Assembly: GCA_030429685.1 (NCBI GenBank)
Contig: JAUIEY010000117.1
Coordinates: 1-6,235, forward strand
Direction: 5' to 3'
DNA from: Gammaproteobacteria bacterium
GTDB taxonomy: Bacteria; Pseudomonadota; Gammaproteobacteria; Steroidobacterales; GCA-2729495
Length of the DNA: 6,235 nt
Below the pieces are notes generated by a model. The model made no database searches and was not told the origin of the DNA. It saw nothing but the letters and a program-made list of their open reading frames with translations. Position numbers and translations under genes: made by a program. Positions 1-5,598 of this stretch are shown here, piece after piece. The stretch's first letter is position 1; each line of letters begins with the position of its first letter.

Positions 1-164
1 CGCCCATCCGGTTGCGCGACGCTTACGCCTTGGTGCAAAGGAGAAAATGCCTTAATTCGTCAGCTGCGCCTGCTTGTGTGCGTATTCTGCGGAGCTAGAA
101 TGACCGGCCGCGGTTGGTGCCAAATGACCTTGAGCGTCGTGCTTCTTGTGAGCATCGAAAAGAA
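1..164. other. Region with no identifiable gene, upstream of the fusion gene
   Basis: I recognise no product here. Plus-strand frame 1 is open from the window edge to a TGA at 166-168 that overlaps the ATG at 165 (ATGA). Its peptide is Cys-rich and resembles no family I know, so it may be the tail of a truncated upstream gene or chance. A good Shine-Dalgarno-like AAAGGAG lies at 37-43, three bases before an ATG at 47 that is followed after one codon by TAA, so it opens no useful frame. The other two plus frames close at 53-55 (TAA) and near 98. No promoter stands out. Confidence 0.4.
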
Positions 165-884
165 ATGAATGACCCTGGCCGTCCCGAAAAGCGCGCGTCG
201 GACTTAGTCTTGGCTGTCTTTCGCGGCATTGGTCAGATCTTCTTTCAGGGAAATGCGCTCACAGGAGTCTTGTTCTTGGTAGGCGTCACGCTGGGCGCGC
301 CGCTCGAAGGACTTGGACTCGTACTCGGCGCAATGATCGGCACGCTGACGGCGTGGCTGTGTCGGTTTGATAAAGATGAATTACTTGATGGACTTTATGG
401 GTTCAATTCCGCCCTGGTCGGGATCGCCACCTTCTTTTTCTTTCAGCTGAGCGCCGCCAGCGCCGTACTGTTGGTGGTCGGCTGCGTGGCAGTGCATGCT
501 GGCAAAATACTGCTCTGCAGGCGCGCTATCGAACCGCGGCTGGGATTCTGGACGCTGCCCGCCGGGTTCATGGAAATGGGTGAATCGCTGGCTGCGGCAG
601 CCATCCGCGAAACCCGTGAAGAAGCCTGTGCTGAAGTTACCATGCAGGGCTTGCTCGCCAGCGTGAATGTACTGTCTGCGGGCCAGGTGCATGTGTTCTT
701 CCGCGCCGCGCTGGCTGAAGCAAGCTTCGCAGCAGGCTCCGAAACTCTGGAAGTGGAACTGGTAAGCCCTGCGGACATACCCTGGAGCCGGCTGGCATTT
801 ACCAGCAACCGTATTGCCCTGGAGCAATATCTGCTGCAGGAAGCCTCAGGGCGCCGCTACGTCTGGACCGGCAACAGCATTTGA
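165..884 (+). CDS. Chimeric protein: truncated urea transporter N-terminus fused to a NUDIX hydrolase
   Basis: The frame encodes 239 residues in two unrelated parts. Residues about 13-105 match the start of bacterial urea transporters (UT family): the FRGIGQIFFQGNALTG motif (19-34), hydrophobic segments near 33-66, the GLYGFNSALVGIA motif (76-88) and another hydrophobic stretch at 97-110. UT proteins are usually over 300 residues with two such halves, so most of the transporter is missing. From about residue 104 the sequence is a NUDIX hydrolase: LLCRRAIEPRLGFWTLPAGF, then the NUDIX box G134-x5-E140-x7-RE(148-149)xxEE(152-153). The last Gly of the box is Cys155, as is common in the ADP-ribose pyrophosphatase-like, zinc-ribbon group. 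The N-terminal zinc ribbon of that group is absent. The NUDIX catalytic residues are intact, so hydrolysis of a nucleoside diphosphate derivative is possible, now tethered to the membrane; urea transport is not expected. I chose ATG 165 over TTG 114 because the UT homology begins about 12 residues after it. The Shine-Dalgarno is weak. Whether the fusion is real needs checking. Confidence 0.75.
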   Translation: MNDPGRPEKRASDLVLAVFRGIGQIFFQGNALTGVLFLVGVTLGAPLEGLGLVLGAMIGTLTAWLCRFDKDELLDGLYGFNSALVGIATFFFFQLSAASAVLLVVGCVAVHAGKILLCRRAIEPRLGFWTLPAGFMEMGESLAAAAIRETREEACAEVTMQGLLASVNVLSAGQVHVFFRAALAEASFAAGSETLEVELVSPADIPWSRLAFTSNRIALEQYLLQEASGRRYVWTGNSI

Positions 885-899
885 CTCGGTCCGATACAG

Positions 900-963
900 T
901 GACAATTGTTATTGCCAGCAGCATGACAATTGTTATTGTCACCAGTAAGTTAACAACTGTTGA
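900..963. promoter_or_regulatory. Repeated dyad elements upstream of fdxA (putative operator cluster)
   Basis: The 15-mer TGACAATTGTTATTG occurs at 900-914 and again, identical, at 924-938, a 24-bp period. The second copy continues to form a dyad, TGACAAT-tgtt-ATTGTCA (924-941), with perfect 7-bp arms. A degenerate third element, TAACAACTGTTGAA, starts at 951. The cluster sits 70-135 bp before fdxA, where a regulator could act. It matches no binding site I know with confidence (not FNR, SoxR, Fur or LexA consensus). I found no convincing -35/-10 pair beside it. The repeat is seen directly; the operator role is inferred. Confidence 0.4.
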
Positions 964-1024
964 ACGCTTTAAATTTGCTGCCGTTGCAGCTAAAGTACCG
1001 CGCTTTAACGGAACCGGCTCGCTC

Positions 1025-1030
1025 AGGAGA
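1025..1030 (+). promoter_or_regulatory. Ribosome binding site of fdxA
   Basis: AGGAGA lies five bases before the GTG at 1036. It supports GTG as the start, which also gives an N-terminus that aligns residue for residue with known FdxA proteins. Confidence 0.75.
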
Positions 1031-1035
1031 GACCA

Positions 1036-1359
1036 GTGACATTCGTCGTTACCGAAAACTGCATTCGCTGCAAATACATGGATTGCGTGGAAGTCTGCCC
1101 GGTGGACTGCTTCCATGAAGGCCCGAACATGCTGGTCATTGATCCCGAAGAGTGCATTGACTGCACCCTGTGCGAACCGGAGTGCCCGTCGGAAGCCATC
1201 TATGCCGATGACGAAGTGCCGGAAGACCAGCAGCATTTTATAAAGCTCAACGAAGAGCTGTCGCAGGAGTGGCCGGTGATCACCGAGATCGGCGATGTGC
1301 CGGCAGATGCCGACGAGTGGAAAGATAAGCCCAACAAACTCGATCTGCTGGAACGCTAA
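1036..1359 (+). CDS. fdxA: Seven-iron ferredoxin FdxA ([3Fe-4S][4Fe-4S])
   Basis: This 107-residue cytoplasmic electron carrier is very close to Azotobacter vinelandii ferredoxin I (about 106 residues). Nine cysteines are seen at 9, 12, 17, 21, 25, 40, 43, 46 and 50. By analogy with the Azotobacter protein, Cys9, 17 and 50 bind the [3Fe-4S] cluster, Cys21, 40, 43 and 46 bind the [4Fe-4S] cluster, and Cys12 and 25 are free. The order CxxC-x4-CxxxCP followed by CxxCxxCxxxCP is diagnostic of the seven-iron type. The acidic C-terminal extension (VPEDQQHF... to KLDLLER) is also typical. The start is GTG with a good Shine-Dalgarno. The gene stands alone: a repeat-containing spacer lies upstream and dsbC converges from downstream with 38 bp between the stop codons. 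Its electron partners cannot be read from this context. Confidence 0.96.
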   Translation: MTFVVTENCIRCKYMDCVEVCPVDCFHEGPNMLVIDPEECIDCTLCEPECPSEAIYADDEVPEDQQHFIKLNEELSQEWPVITEIGDVPADADEWKDKPNKLDLLER

Positions 1360-1394
1360 CCCGCCGGACGACGGACCGGGACAAGCTGTTTTTT
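1360..1394 (+). terminator. Possible weak intrinsic terminator of fdxA
   Basis: Directly after the fdxA stop, 1360-1363 (CCCG) can pair with 1377-1380 (CGGG), and 1364-1366 with 1372-1374, leaving a 5-nt loop and a 2-nt bulge. A run of six T follows at 1389-1394, but eight bases separate it from the stem, which weakens the call. On the minus strand there is no T run, so it would not serve dsbC. Confidence 0.3.
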
Positions 1395-1397
1395 GCC

Positions 1398-2126
1398 TCA
1401 GATATCTTCGTTCAGAATCTTTAACAGGTCATCCGGCGACCGATAGCCGACGATCAGCTGACCTTCTGCGGTGAGCAGCGCGGGGGTTCCCGTCAGGCCC
1501 AGCTCATTCACCACTTTGTAATGGGTGCCGACTATGGATGCATCGCAGTCGTCACTGGCAATTGCTTCGTTGTTTTTTGCCCGGGTCAGTGCTTCCTGGC
1601 GCGAATCGGCACACCACACCTGTTCGGCTTTTTTCCAGCTGGCCGTGCCGGGTCCGCTGCGCGGGAAGAACAGGTAGCGAATGCTGATGCCGTTTTTCAG
1701 GTAGCCATCCATTTCGCGATGCAGTTTACGGCAATAGCCGCAATCAATATCCGTGAATACCAGCACCTCGGCAACCGGGTCATCCGCTGCAAACAGAATA
1801 GATTCGTCGTCGCCAAACCGGTTTACGTAGGCCAGTCGCGCGCTTTCCTTCGCCAGCTCCGTAACGTTGCGCTTGGTTTTGATATCGAACAGTTCACCCT
1901 GCAGCAAATAGCGGCCGTCCGCGGTGATATAGAAAATATCGGCGCCGACAATCATCTCCAGAACGCCATCTACCGGCGAGGGCCGAACCTCGGTAATTTC
2001 AATAGTCGGAAAAGCGTCCTGCACGAAGGCATATTCGGGCGGCAGCTTGCCGGCCTGTGCCGCAAAACCCAGAAAGAGCATGCCAGTTGCGGTACCTGCC
2101 AGCAGTTGCCCGAGTAAAGATTTCAT
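1398..2126 (-). CDS. dsbC: Periplasmic thiol:disulfide isomerase DsbC
   Basis: The 242-residue protein has DsbC length (E. coli about 236) and layout. A signal peptide covers residues 1 to about 25, with likely cleavage after AQA. The N-terminal dimerisation domain follows (about 26-85), then a linker and a thioredoxin-like domain (about 115-240). The active site is C129-G-Y-C132, the same CGYC as E. coli DsbC, with the cis-proline loop TGTP at 212-215. Cys172 and Cys194 match the structural disulfide of the family. It should reshuffle wrong disulfides in secreted proteins and be kept reduced by DsbD, which is not in this window. The ATG at 2126 has AGGGAA (2135-2140) eight bases upstream. 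The gene lies downstream of xerD on the same strand, as in E. coli xerD-dsbC-recJ, but a terminator and a 202-bp gap separate them, so it probably has its own promoter. No recJ follows. Confidence 0.95.
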   Translation of the reverse strand: MKSLLGQLLAGTATGMLFLGFAAQAGKLPPEYAFVQDAFPTIEITEVRPSPVDGVLEMIVGADIFYITADGRYLLQGELFDIKTKRNVTELAKESARLAYVNRFGDDESILFAADDPVAEVLVFTDIDCGYCRKLHREMDGYLKNGISIRYLFFPRSGPGTASWKKAEQVWCADSRQEALTRAKNNEAIASDDCDASIVGTHYKVVNELGLTGTPALLTAEGQLIVGYRSPDDLLKILNEDI

Positions 2127-2152
2127 ATGCGCATTTCCCTGATTAAAACTGC

Positions 2153-2221
2153 TGTCTGCCTGACAGCCTTGTCACTGCTTACGACAACCGCCGGCCGCTG
2201 GTGTTCCATGTCTGGCTGACA
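2153..2221. repeat. Pair of near-identical dyads upstream of dsbC
   Basis: TGTCTGCCTGACA (2153-2165) and TGTCTGGCTGACA (2209-2221) differ only at the central base, and both are followed by GC. Each has inverted TGTC/GACA arms; the first extends to 6-bp arms GCTGTC/GACAGC. They lie between the dsbC start and a possible -10 element, with starts 56 bp apart, so they could be paired operators for dsbC or stem-loops in its leader. The repeat is seen directly; the role is inferred. Confidence 0.4.
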
Positions 2222-2230
2222 GCGGGCGGC

Positions 2231-2239
2231 AGTTTAGCA
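2231..2239 (-). promoter_or_regulatory. Possible extended -10 promoter element for dsbC
   Basis: On the minus strand this reads TGCTAAACT, an extended -10 (TGn before TAAACT, four of six matches to TATAAT). No good -35 is found 16-18 bp upstream. Transcription would start near 2225, giving a leader of about 100 nt that contains the far dyad and starts beside the near one. Confidence 0.3.
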
Positions 2240-2274
2240 TGGCCCTGCTCGCCCCTGCCGCGGCCCCGCAACAG

Positions 2275-2306
2275 AAAACCCCGGGCCACTGGCGTGATCC
2301 GGGGCT
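2275..2306 (-). terminator. Intrinsic terminator after xerD
   Basis: Read on the minus strand, CCCCGG (2304-2299) pairs with CCGGGG (2284-2279), extendable by a G-U and an A-U pair, and is followed at once by TTTT (2278-2275). The hairpin lies 23 bp past the xerD stop, where a terminator is expected. It would cut most read-through from xerD into dsbC. Confidence 0.65.
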
Positions 2307-2328
2307 CTGGTTGATTCCATGCACTGGC

Positions 2329-3267
2329 CTAGCCGCGCGGGTGATGCTGCGTGTGCAGATCCTTCATGCGGGCGCGGGCCACGTGGGTGTAAATCTGGGT
2401 GGTCGACAGATCGCTGTGACCCAGCAGCATTTGCACAACCCGGAGGTCGGCGCCATTGTTAAGCAAATGTGTTGCAAACGCGTGACGCAGCGTGTGCGGC
2501 GACATTTTGCTGCTGATGCCGGCCTGCTTGGAGTAGCGCTTGATGATGTGCCAGAAGGCCTGGCGCGTCATGCGGTCACCCCGGCGGGTCGGAAACAGGT
2601 AGTCGGTCTGACGTTCCAGCAAAATTTCGCCGCGCGGTCCGGCGATAAAATCACGCAGCCAGTTCTGAGCCTCTTCGCCGAGCGGAATCAGCCGCTCACG
2701 ACCGCCCTTGCCAACAATCCGGGCAACGCCCTGGTTCAGATTTATCTCGCTTTGCTTGAGGTTAATCAGTTCTGACACCCGCAGCCCGGTTGCATAGAGC
2801 ACTTCCAGCATGGTGCGGTCGCGATGACCCAGCGGGTCATTGACATCGGGCGCAGCCAGCAGTGATTCAACCTCGCCTTCGGACAGCGATTGCGGCAGCG
2901 AGCGGCCGATGCGGGGCATTTCGATCTTAACGGTCGGGTCGTCCTTGATGACGCCCTCGCGCAACAGAAATCGGTAAAAACGGCGGAAACTGGACAGCTG
3001 ACGGGCTGTGGAGCGCGGCTTGGCGCCCTGCTCGGTGCGATGCGCAATAAACGCCAGCAAATCGCTGCGCGTTGCGTAAATCAGACTGACGTCGCGTTCT
3101 GCCAGCCAGCGGCGTAAGGCAACCAGATCGGCCCGGTAAGCCCCCAGCGTGTTCGCTGACAGGCCACGTTCCATCCAGATTGCATCGAGAAACTTATCGA
3201 TGATGGCCTCGGATGAATTCGAAGCAGCTGCTTCTTTTTCAACAGATTTGCTAGGTATATCTGACAT
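2329..3267 (-). CDS. xerD: Site-specific tyrosine recombinase XerD
   Basis: The 312-residue protein (E. coli XerD 298) carries an N-terminal SAM-like core-binding domain (about 20-110) and a C-terminal catalytic domain (about 125-300). All catalytic residues of tyrosine recombinases are present: R163 (ATGLRVSEL), K187 (GKGGRERL), H258 and R261 (HTLRHAFATHLL), H284 (LLGHSD) and nucleophile Y293 (QIYTHV). The end, LHTQHHPRG, is a XerD signature and argues against XerC, as does the adjacent dsbC. With XerC and FtsK it resolves chromosome dimers at dif at the septum; neither partner nor a dif site is visible here. About 15 extra residues at the N-terminus (Ser-, Glu- and Ala-rich) precede the conserved part. 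The ATG at 3267 has only a poor Shine-Dalgarno (GAAG, two bases away). An in-frame TGA at 3279-3277 rules out a much earlier start. Confidence 0.96.
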   Translation of the reverse strand: MSDIPSKSVEKEAAASNSSEAIIDKFLDAIWMERGLSANTLGAYRADLVALRRWLAERDVSLIYATRSDLLAFIAHRTEQGAKPRSTARQLSSFRRFYRFLLREGVIKDDPTVKIEMPRIGRSLPQSLSEGEVESLLAAPDVNDPLGHRDRTMLEVLYATGLRVSELINLKQSEINLNQGVARIVGKGGRERLIPLGEEAQNWLRDFIAGPRGEILLERQTDYLFPTRRGDRMTRQAFWHIIKRYSKQAGISSKMSPHTLRHAFATHLLNNGADLRVVQMLLGHSDLSTTQIYTHVARARMKDLHTQHHPRG

Positions 3268-3528
3268 TACTTCAGTTCAACTCACGCGGCAAACGCTGGT
3301 AAATACTTCCAAATCCGAAGCCGGCTGGACCCCCGGAGCGCCCTTGCGGATAATCCGCGCAGCCTCGCCGGGAACCCGAACCATTCCTCCGCGTGTCGCC
3401 GCCGCTTGTGCAACGCGGGAAACGCACCGGTTCCGGTCGAAGCAAAGTATGTTGTCGCGCGCTGCTGGTAGCCGTGATCAAATTCACAGAATGCGGTAAT
3501 GGCTTACATAAATATTTGATTTGACAGA
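3268..3528. other. Divergent intergenic region between xerD and the acyltransferase
   Basis: It should hold promoters for both directions. Rightward, TTCACA (3483-3488, five of six matches to a -35) and CATAAA (3507-3512, four of six matches to a -10) are 18 bp apart and would start a very short leader for the acyltransferase. The AT-rich patch 3505-3526 stands out from the GC-rich surroundings. Leftward, the xerD frame stays open for about 64 codons upstream of the TGA at 3279-3277, including an ATG at 3384 abutting GGAGGA. The 35-residue peptide from that ATG (3384-3277) resembles nothing I know. I see no RNA gene here. Confidence 0.4.
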
Positions 3529-4302
3529 ATGCGAAATGGTTCACAATCCGCGGCTGAATCCGGCGGGCTGGGCGCAAAGCTATACGGGGCCTGGTTTGCA
3601 GCCGTATTTGTTGCCTGCGCGCTAAGCGCTGTGCTGGCCGCGGCATTGCTGCCCGGCGAACATCGCCGGCGCCGTTTTGCACGCGGCGCAGCAAAAGCAG
3701 TCTTCAGCCTGACCGGCAGTAGCCCTGCTGTCAGCGGCCTGGAGCACCTGCCGGCCGAACCGGCGGTGCTGGTGGCCAACCATGCCAGCTACCTCGACGG
3801 CATTTTGATGACTGCGGCCCTGCCGGACCGGTTTCATTTTGTGATCAAGCGCGAAATGACGCAGGTACCCGTGGCCCATTTTCTGTTGCGCCGGGTCGGC
3901 GCCCATTTTGTGGAACGGGCCGACAAAAAACGCGGCGCTACCGATGTGCGCAGCATTCTGCAAACCGCCGGGACCGGCGGCTCGCTGGCCTTTTTTCCGG
4001 AAGGCACCTTTCACACGGAAGCCGGGATACGCCCGTTTCGCAACGGTGCTTTTGCGGTGGCTTTTCGCGGCCATATGCCGATTGTGCCGGCCGCCATATC
4101 GGGTACTCGTCACATGCTGCCGGCTGACAAACTGCTGCCGCGACCGGGGCGCCTGCGGGTCGACATACATGCACCGTTTCAGCCGGATGAGCACCAGACG
4201 CAGGAAGCTGCCATGCGCTACTGCCGTGATCGCATAGTCAAATCCACCGGTGAGCCTGATCTGGACCGCAACACTTGGCGTGGCGGCCGCCGAACCGCAT
4301 AA
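3529..4302 (+). CDS. PlsC-like 1-acylglycerol-3-phosphate acyltransferase family protein
   Basis: This 257-residue membrane-bound acyltransferase belongs to the PlsC/LPLAT superfamily. One transmembrane helix is predicted at about 18-41. The catalytic motif NHxxxxD is N84-H85-ASYL-D90. GAHFVER (124-130) matches motif II, FPEGTF (156-161) is the substrate-binding motif III, and VPAAISG (186-192) matches motif IV. The expected reaction is transfer of a fatty acyl group from acyl-CoA or acyl-ACP to lysophosphatidic acid or a related acceptor at the inner membrane. Such paralogues are common and the true acceptor cannot be read from sequence, so I give no symbol. The ATG at 3529 is the only start in frame after a TGA at 3517-3519. 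It lacks a Shine-Dalgarno, in keeping with a short or leaderless transcript. The thiolase follows on the same strand after 54 bp, so co-transcription is likely. Confidence 0.88.
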   Translation: MRNGSQSAAESGGLGAKLYGAWFAAVFVACALSAVLAAALLPGEHRRRRFARGAAKAVFSLTGSSPAVSGLEHLPAEPAVLVANHASYLDGILMTAALPDRFHFVIKREMTQVPVAHFLLRRVGAHFVERADKKRGATDVRSILQTAGTGGSLAFFPEGTFHTEAGIRPFRNGAFAVAFRGHMPIVPAAISGTRHMLPADKLLPRPGRLRVDIHAPFQPDEHQTQEAAMRYCRDRIVKSTGEPDLDRNTWRGGRRTA

Positions 4303-4342
4303 TTGCGACCCGGCCCGACCGGCCGGCTTCTGTCTGAACCTC

Positions 4343-4347
4343 AAGAG
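4343..4347 (+). promoter_or_regulatory. Ribosome binding site of the thiolase
   Basis: AAGAG lies nine bases before the GTG at 4357. Together with the family N-terminus (TESVVIVAARRTPIG) it favours this start over the TTG at 4303, which directly follows the acyltransferase stop and would add 18 residues not seen in thiolases. Confidence 0.55.
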
Positions 4348-4356
4348 TTAAGCATC

Positions 4357-5538
4357 GTGACTGAATCTGTTGTCATCGTCGCCGCGCGGCGCACACCCAT
4401 AGGCTCTTTTCAGGGCAGCCTCAGTGCCGCCAGTGCACCGGAACTGTCCGCCGCAGCCACGCGCGCGTGCCTGGCAGATACCGGACTGCCGGGCGATGCG
4501 GTGGAAGAAGCCCTGCTCGGCTGTGTACTGCCGGCCGGACTCGGCCAGGCTCCGGCCAGACAGGCAGTGCTGGCCGCCGGCCTGCCGCAAAGCACCGGCA
4601 CCACGACTGTCAATAAAGTCTGCGGCTCTGGCATGAAAACCACCATGCTGGGCCATGACCTGGTGCACGCCGGTGCGGCCGCTGTAGTACTGACCGGCGG
4701 CATGGAATCCATGAGCAATGCACCCTATCTGTTGCCCAAAGCCCGCAGCGGTTATCGCATGGGTCACCAGGAAGTCATTGACCATATGTTTTTCGACGGC
4801 CTGCAAAATCCTTACGATGGCAACATGATGGGGTATTTCGCCGAGGAGACTGCCAGAAAATACGGATTCAGTCGTGCGCAGCAGGATGAATTCACCATCC
4901 GGTCTGTCACGCTCGCCATGGATGCCATGGCGAACGGCAGTTTCGACAACGAAATTGTACCGGTTACGGTTACCCAGCGGCGCAAAGAGAGCGTTGTCAG
5001 CACCGATGAAGAACCGCCCCGCTGCGACCTTGATGGCATCCCCGGCATGCGGCCGGCATTTGCCAAAGACGGCACCGTGACCGCGGCATCATCGTCATCC
5101 ATTTCGGACGGTGCAGCATCACTGCTGCTGATGACAGCAGCCAATGCCACCCAACGCGGCCTGCAGCCGCTGGCGCGTATCGTCGGCCATGCCGGCCATG
5201 CCCATGAACCGGAGTGGTTTACCACAGCGCCGGTCGGAGCGATTGGCAAAGTACTTAACAAGGCCGGCTGGCAGGCGGGAGACGTGGATTTATTCGAGAT
5301 CAACGAAGCTTTCGCATGCGTCACCATGGCCGCCATTCATGATCTGCAGCTCGACCGCGATAAAGTCAATGTGAACGGTGGCGCCTGTGCGCTGGGCCAT
5401 CCCATTGGTGCCAGTGGCGCGCGCATCCTCGTGACCCTTATCCATGCGCTGCGCAACCGCGGACTCAAGCGCGGCGTCGCGTCACTTTGCATCGGTGGCG
5501 GCGAGGCGGTGGCAATGGCGGTGGAAGCCTGCGGCTAA
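4357..5538 (+). CDS. Thiolase, acetyl-CoA C-acetyltransferase type
   Basis: The 393-residue cytoplasmic enzyme has the usual length and both thiolase domains. Numbered from GTG 4357, the catalytic residues fall where they do in Zoogloea ramigera thiolase: C89 in NKVCGSGMK (acylated nucleophile), N316 in NEAF, H348 in GGACALGHPIGASGAR and C378 in CIGGGEA (general base). It should condense two acetyl-CoA to acetoacetyl-CoA or cleave 3-ketoacyl-CoA. The sequence fits the biosynthetic AtoB/PhaA-like group better than FadA, but the direction and chain length are not certain. Two differences from the Zoogloea enzyme are visible: the CoA-binding loop reads AASSSSISDGAA instead of a NASG-type loop, and the HMG motif near residue 157 reads MMG. 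Neither breaks the active site; they may affect substrate range. No 3-ketoacyl-CoA reductase, PHA synthase or HMG-CoA synthase gene lies nearby to fix the pathway. It is probably co-transcribed with the acyltransferase. Confidence 0.93.
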   Translation: MTESVVIVAARRTPIGSFQGSLSAASAPELSAAATRACLADTGLPGDAVEEALLGCVLPAGLGQAPARQAVLAAGLPQSTGTTTVNKVCGSGMKTTMLGHDLVHAGAAAVVLTGGMESMSNAPYLLPKARSGYRMGHQEVIDHMFFDGLQNPYDGNMMGYFAEETARKYGFSRAQQDEFTIRSVTLAMDAMANGSFDNEIVPVTVTQRRKESVVSTDEEPPRCDLDGIPGMRPAFAKDGTVTAASSSSISDGAASLLLMTAANATQRGLQPLARIVGHAGHAHEPEWFTTAPVGAIGKVLNKAGWQAGDVDLFEINEAFACVTMAAIHDLQLDRDKVNVNGGACALGHPIGASGARILVTLIHALRNRGLKRGVASLCIGGGEAVAMAVEACG

Positions 5539-5598
5539 GCATGCACTGGCGAGAGGCAACAACCGCAAGCAGCAGCTGTCACCCAAATTAACTGCGAC

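Noticed and set aside
114..164. TTG at 114 as start of the fusion gene
   Set aside because: It would add 17 polar residues with no match to urea transporters. The ATG at 165 is a better start codon and sits closer to the conserved part.
799..1236. Minus-strand open frame opposite fdxA
   Set aside because: It is the complement of fdxA and the end of the fusion gene, shows no recognisable domain and has no Shine-Dalgarno.
2152..2166. LexA (SOS) box
   Set aside because: CTGT and ACAG are separated by seven bases, while the E. coli-type LexA box needs eight, and the centre is not AT-rich.
3149..3499. Plus-strand open frame across the xerD start and the divergent spacer
   Set aside because: Its first third is antisense to xerD, and the rest has no recognisable domain.
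4303..4356. TTG at 4303 as start of the thiolase
   Set aside because: It adds 18 residues absent from thiolases. GTG 4357 has a Shine-Dalgarno-like AAGAG and places C89, N316, H348 and C378 at the family positions.
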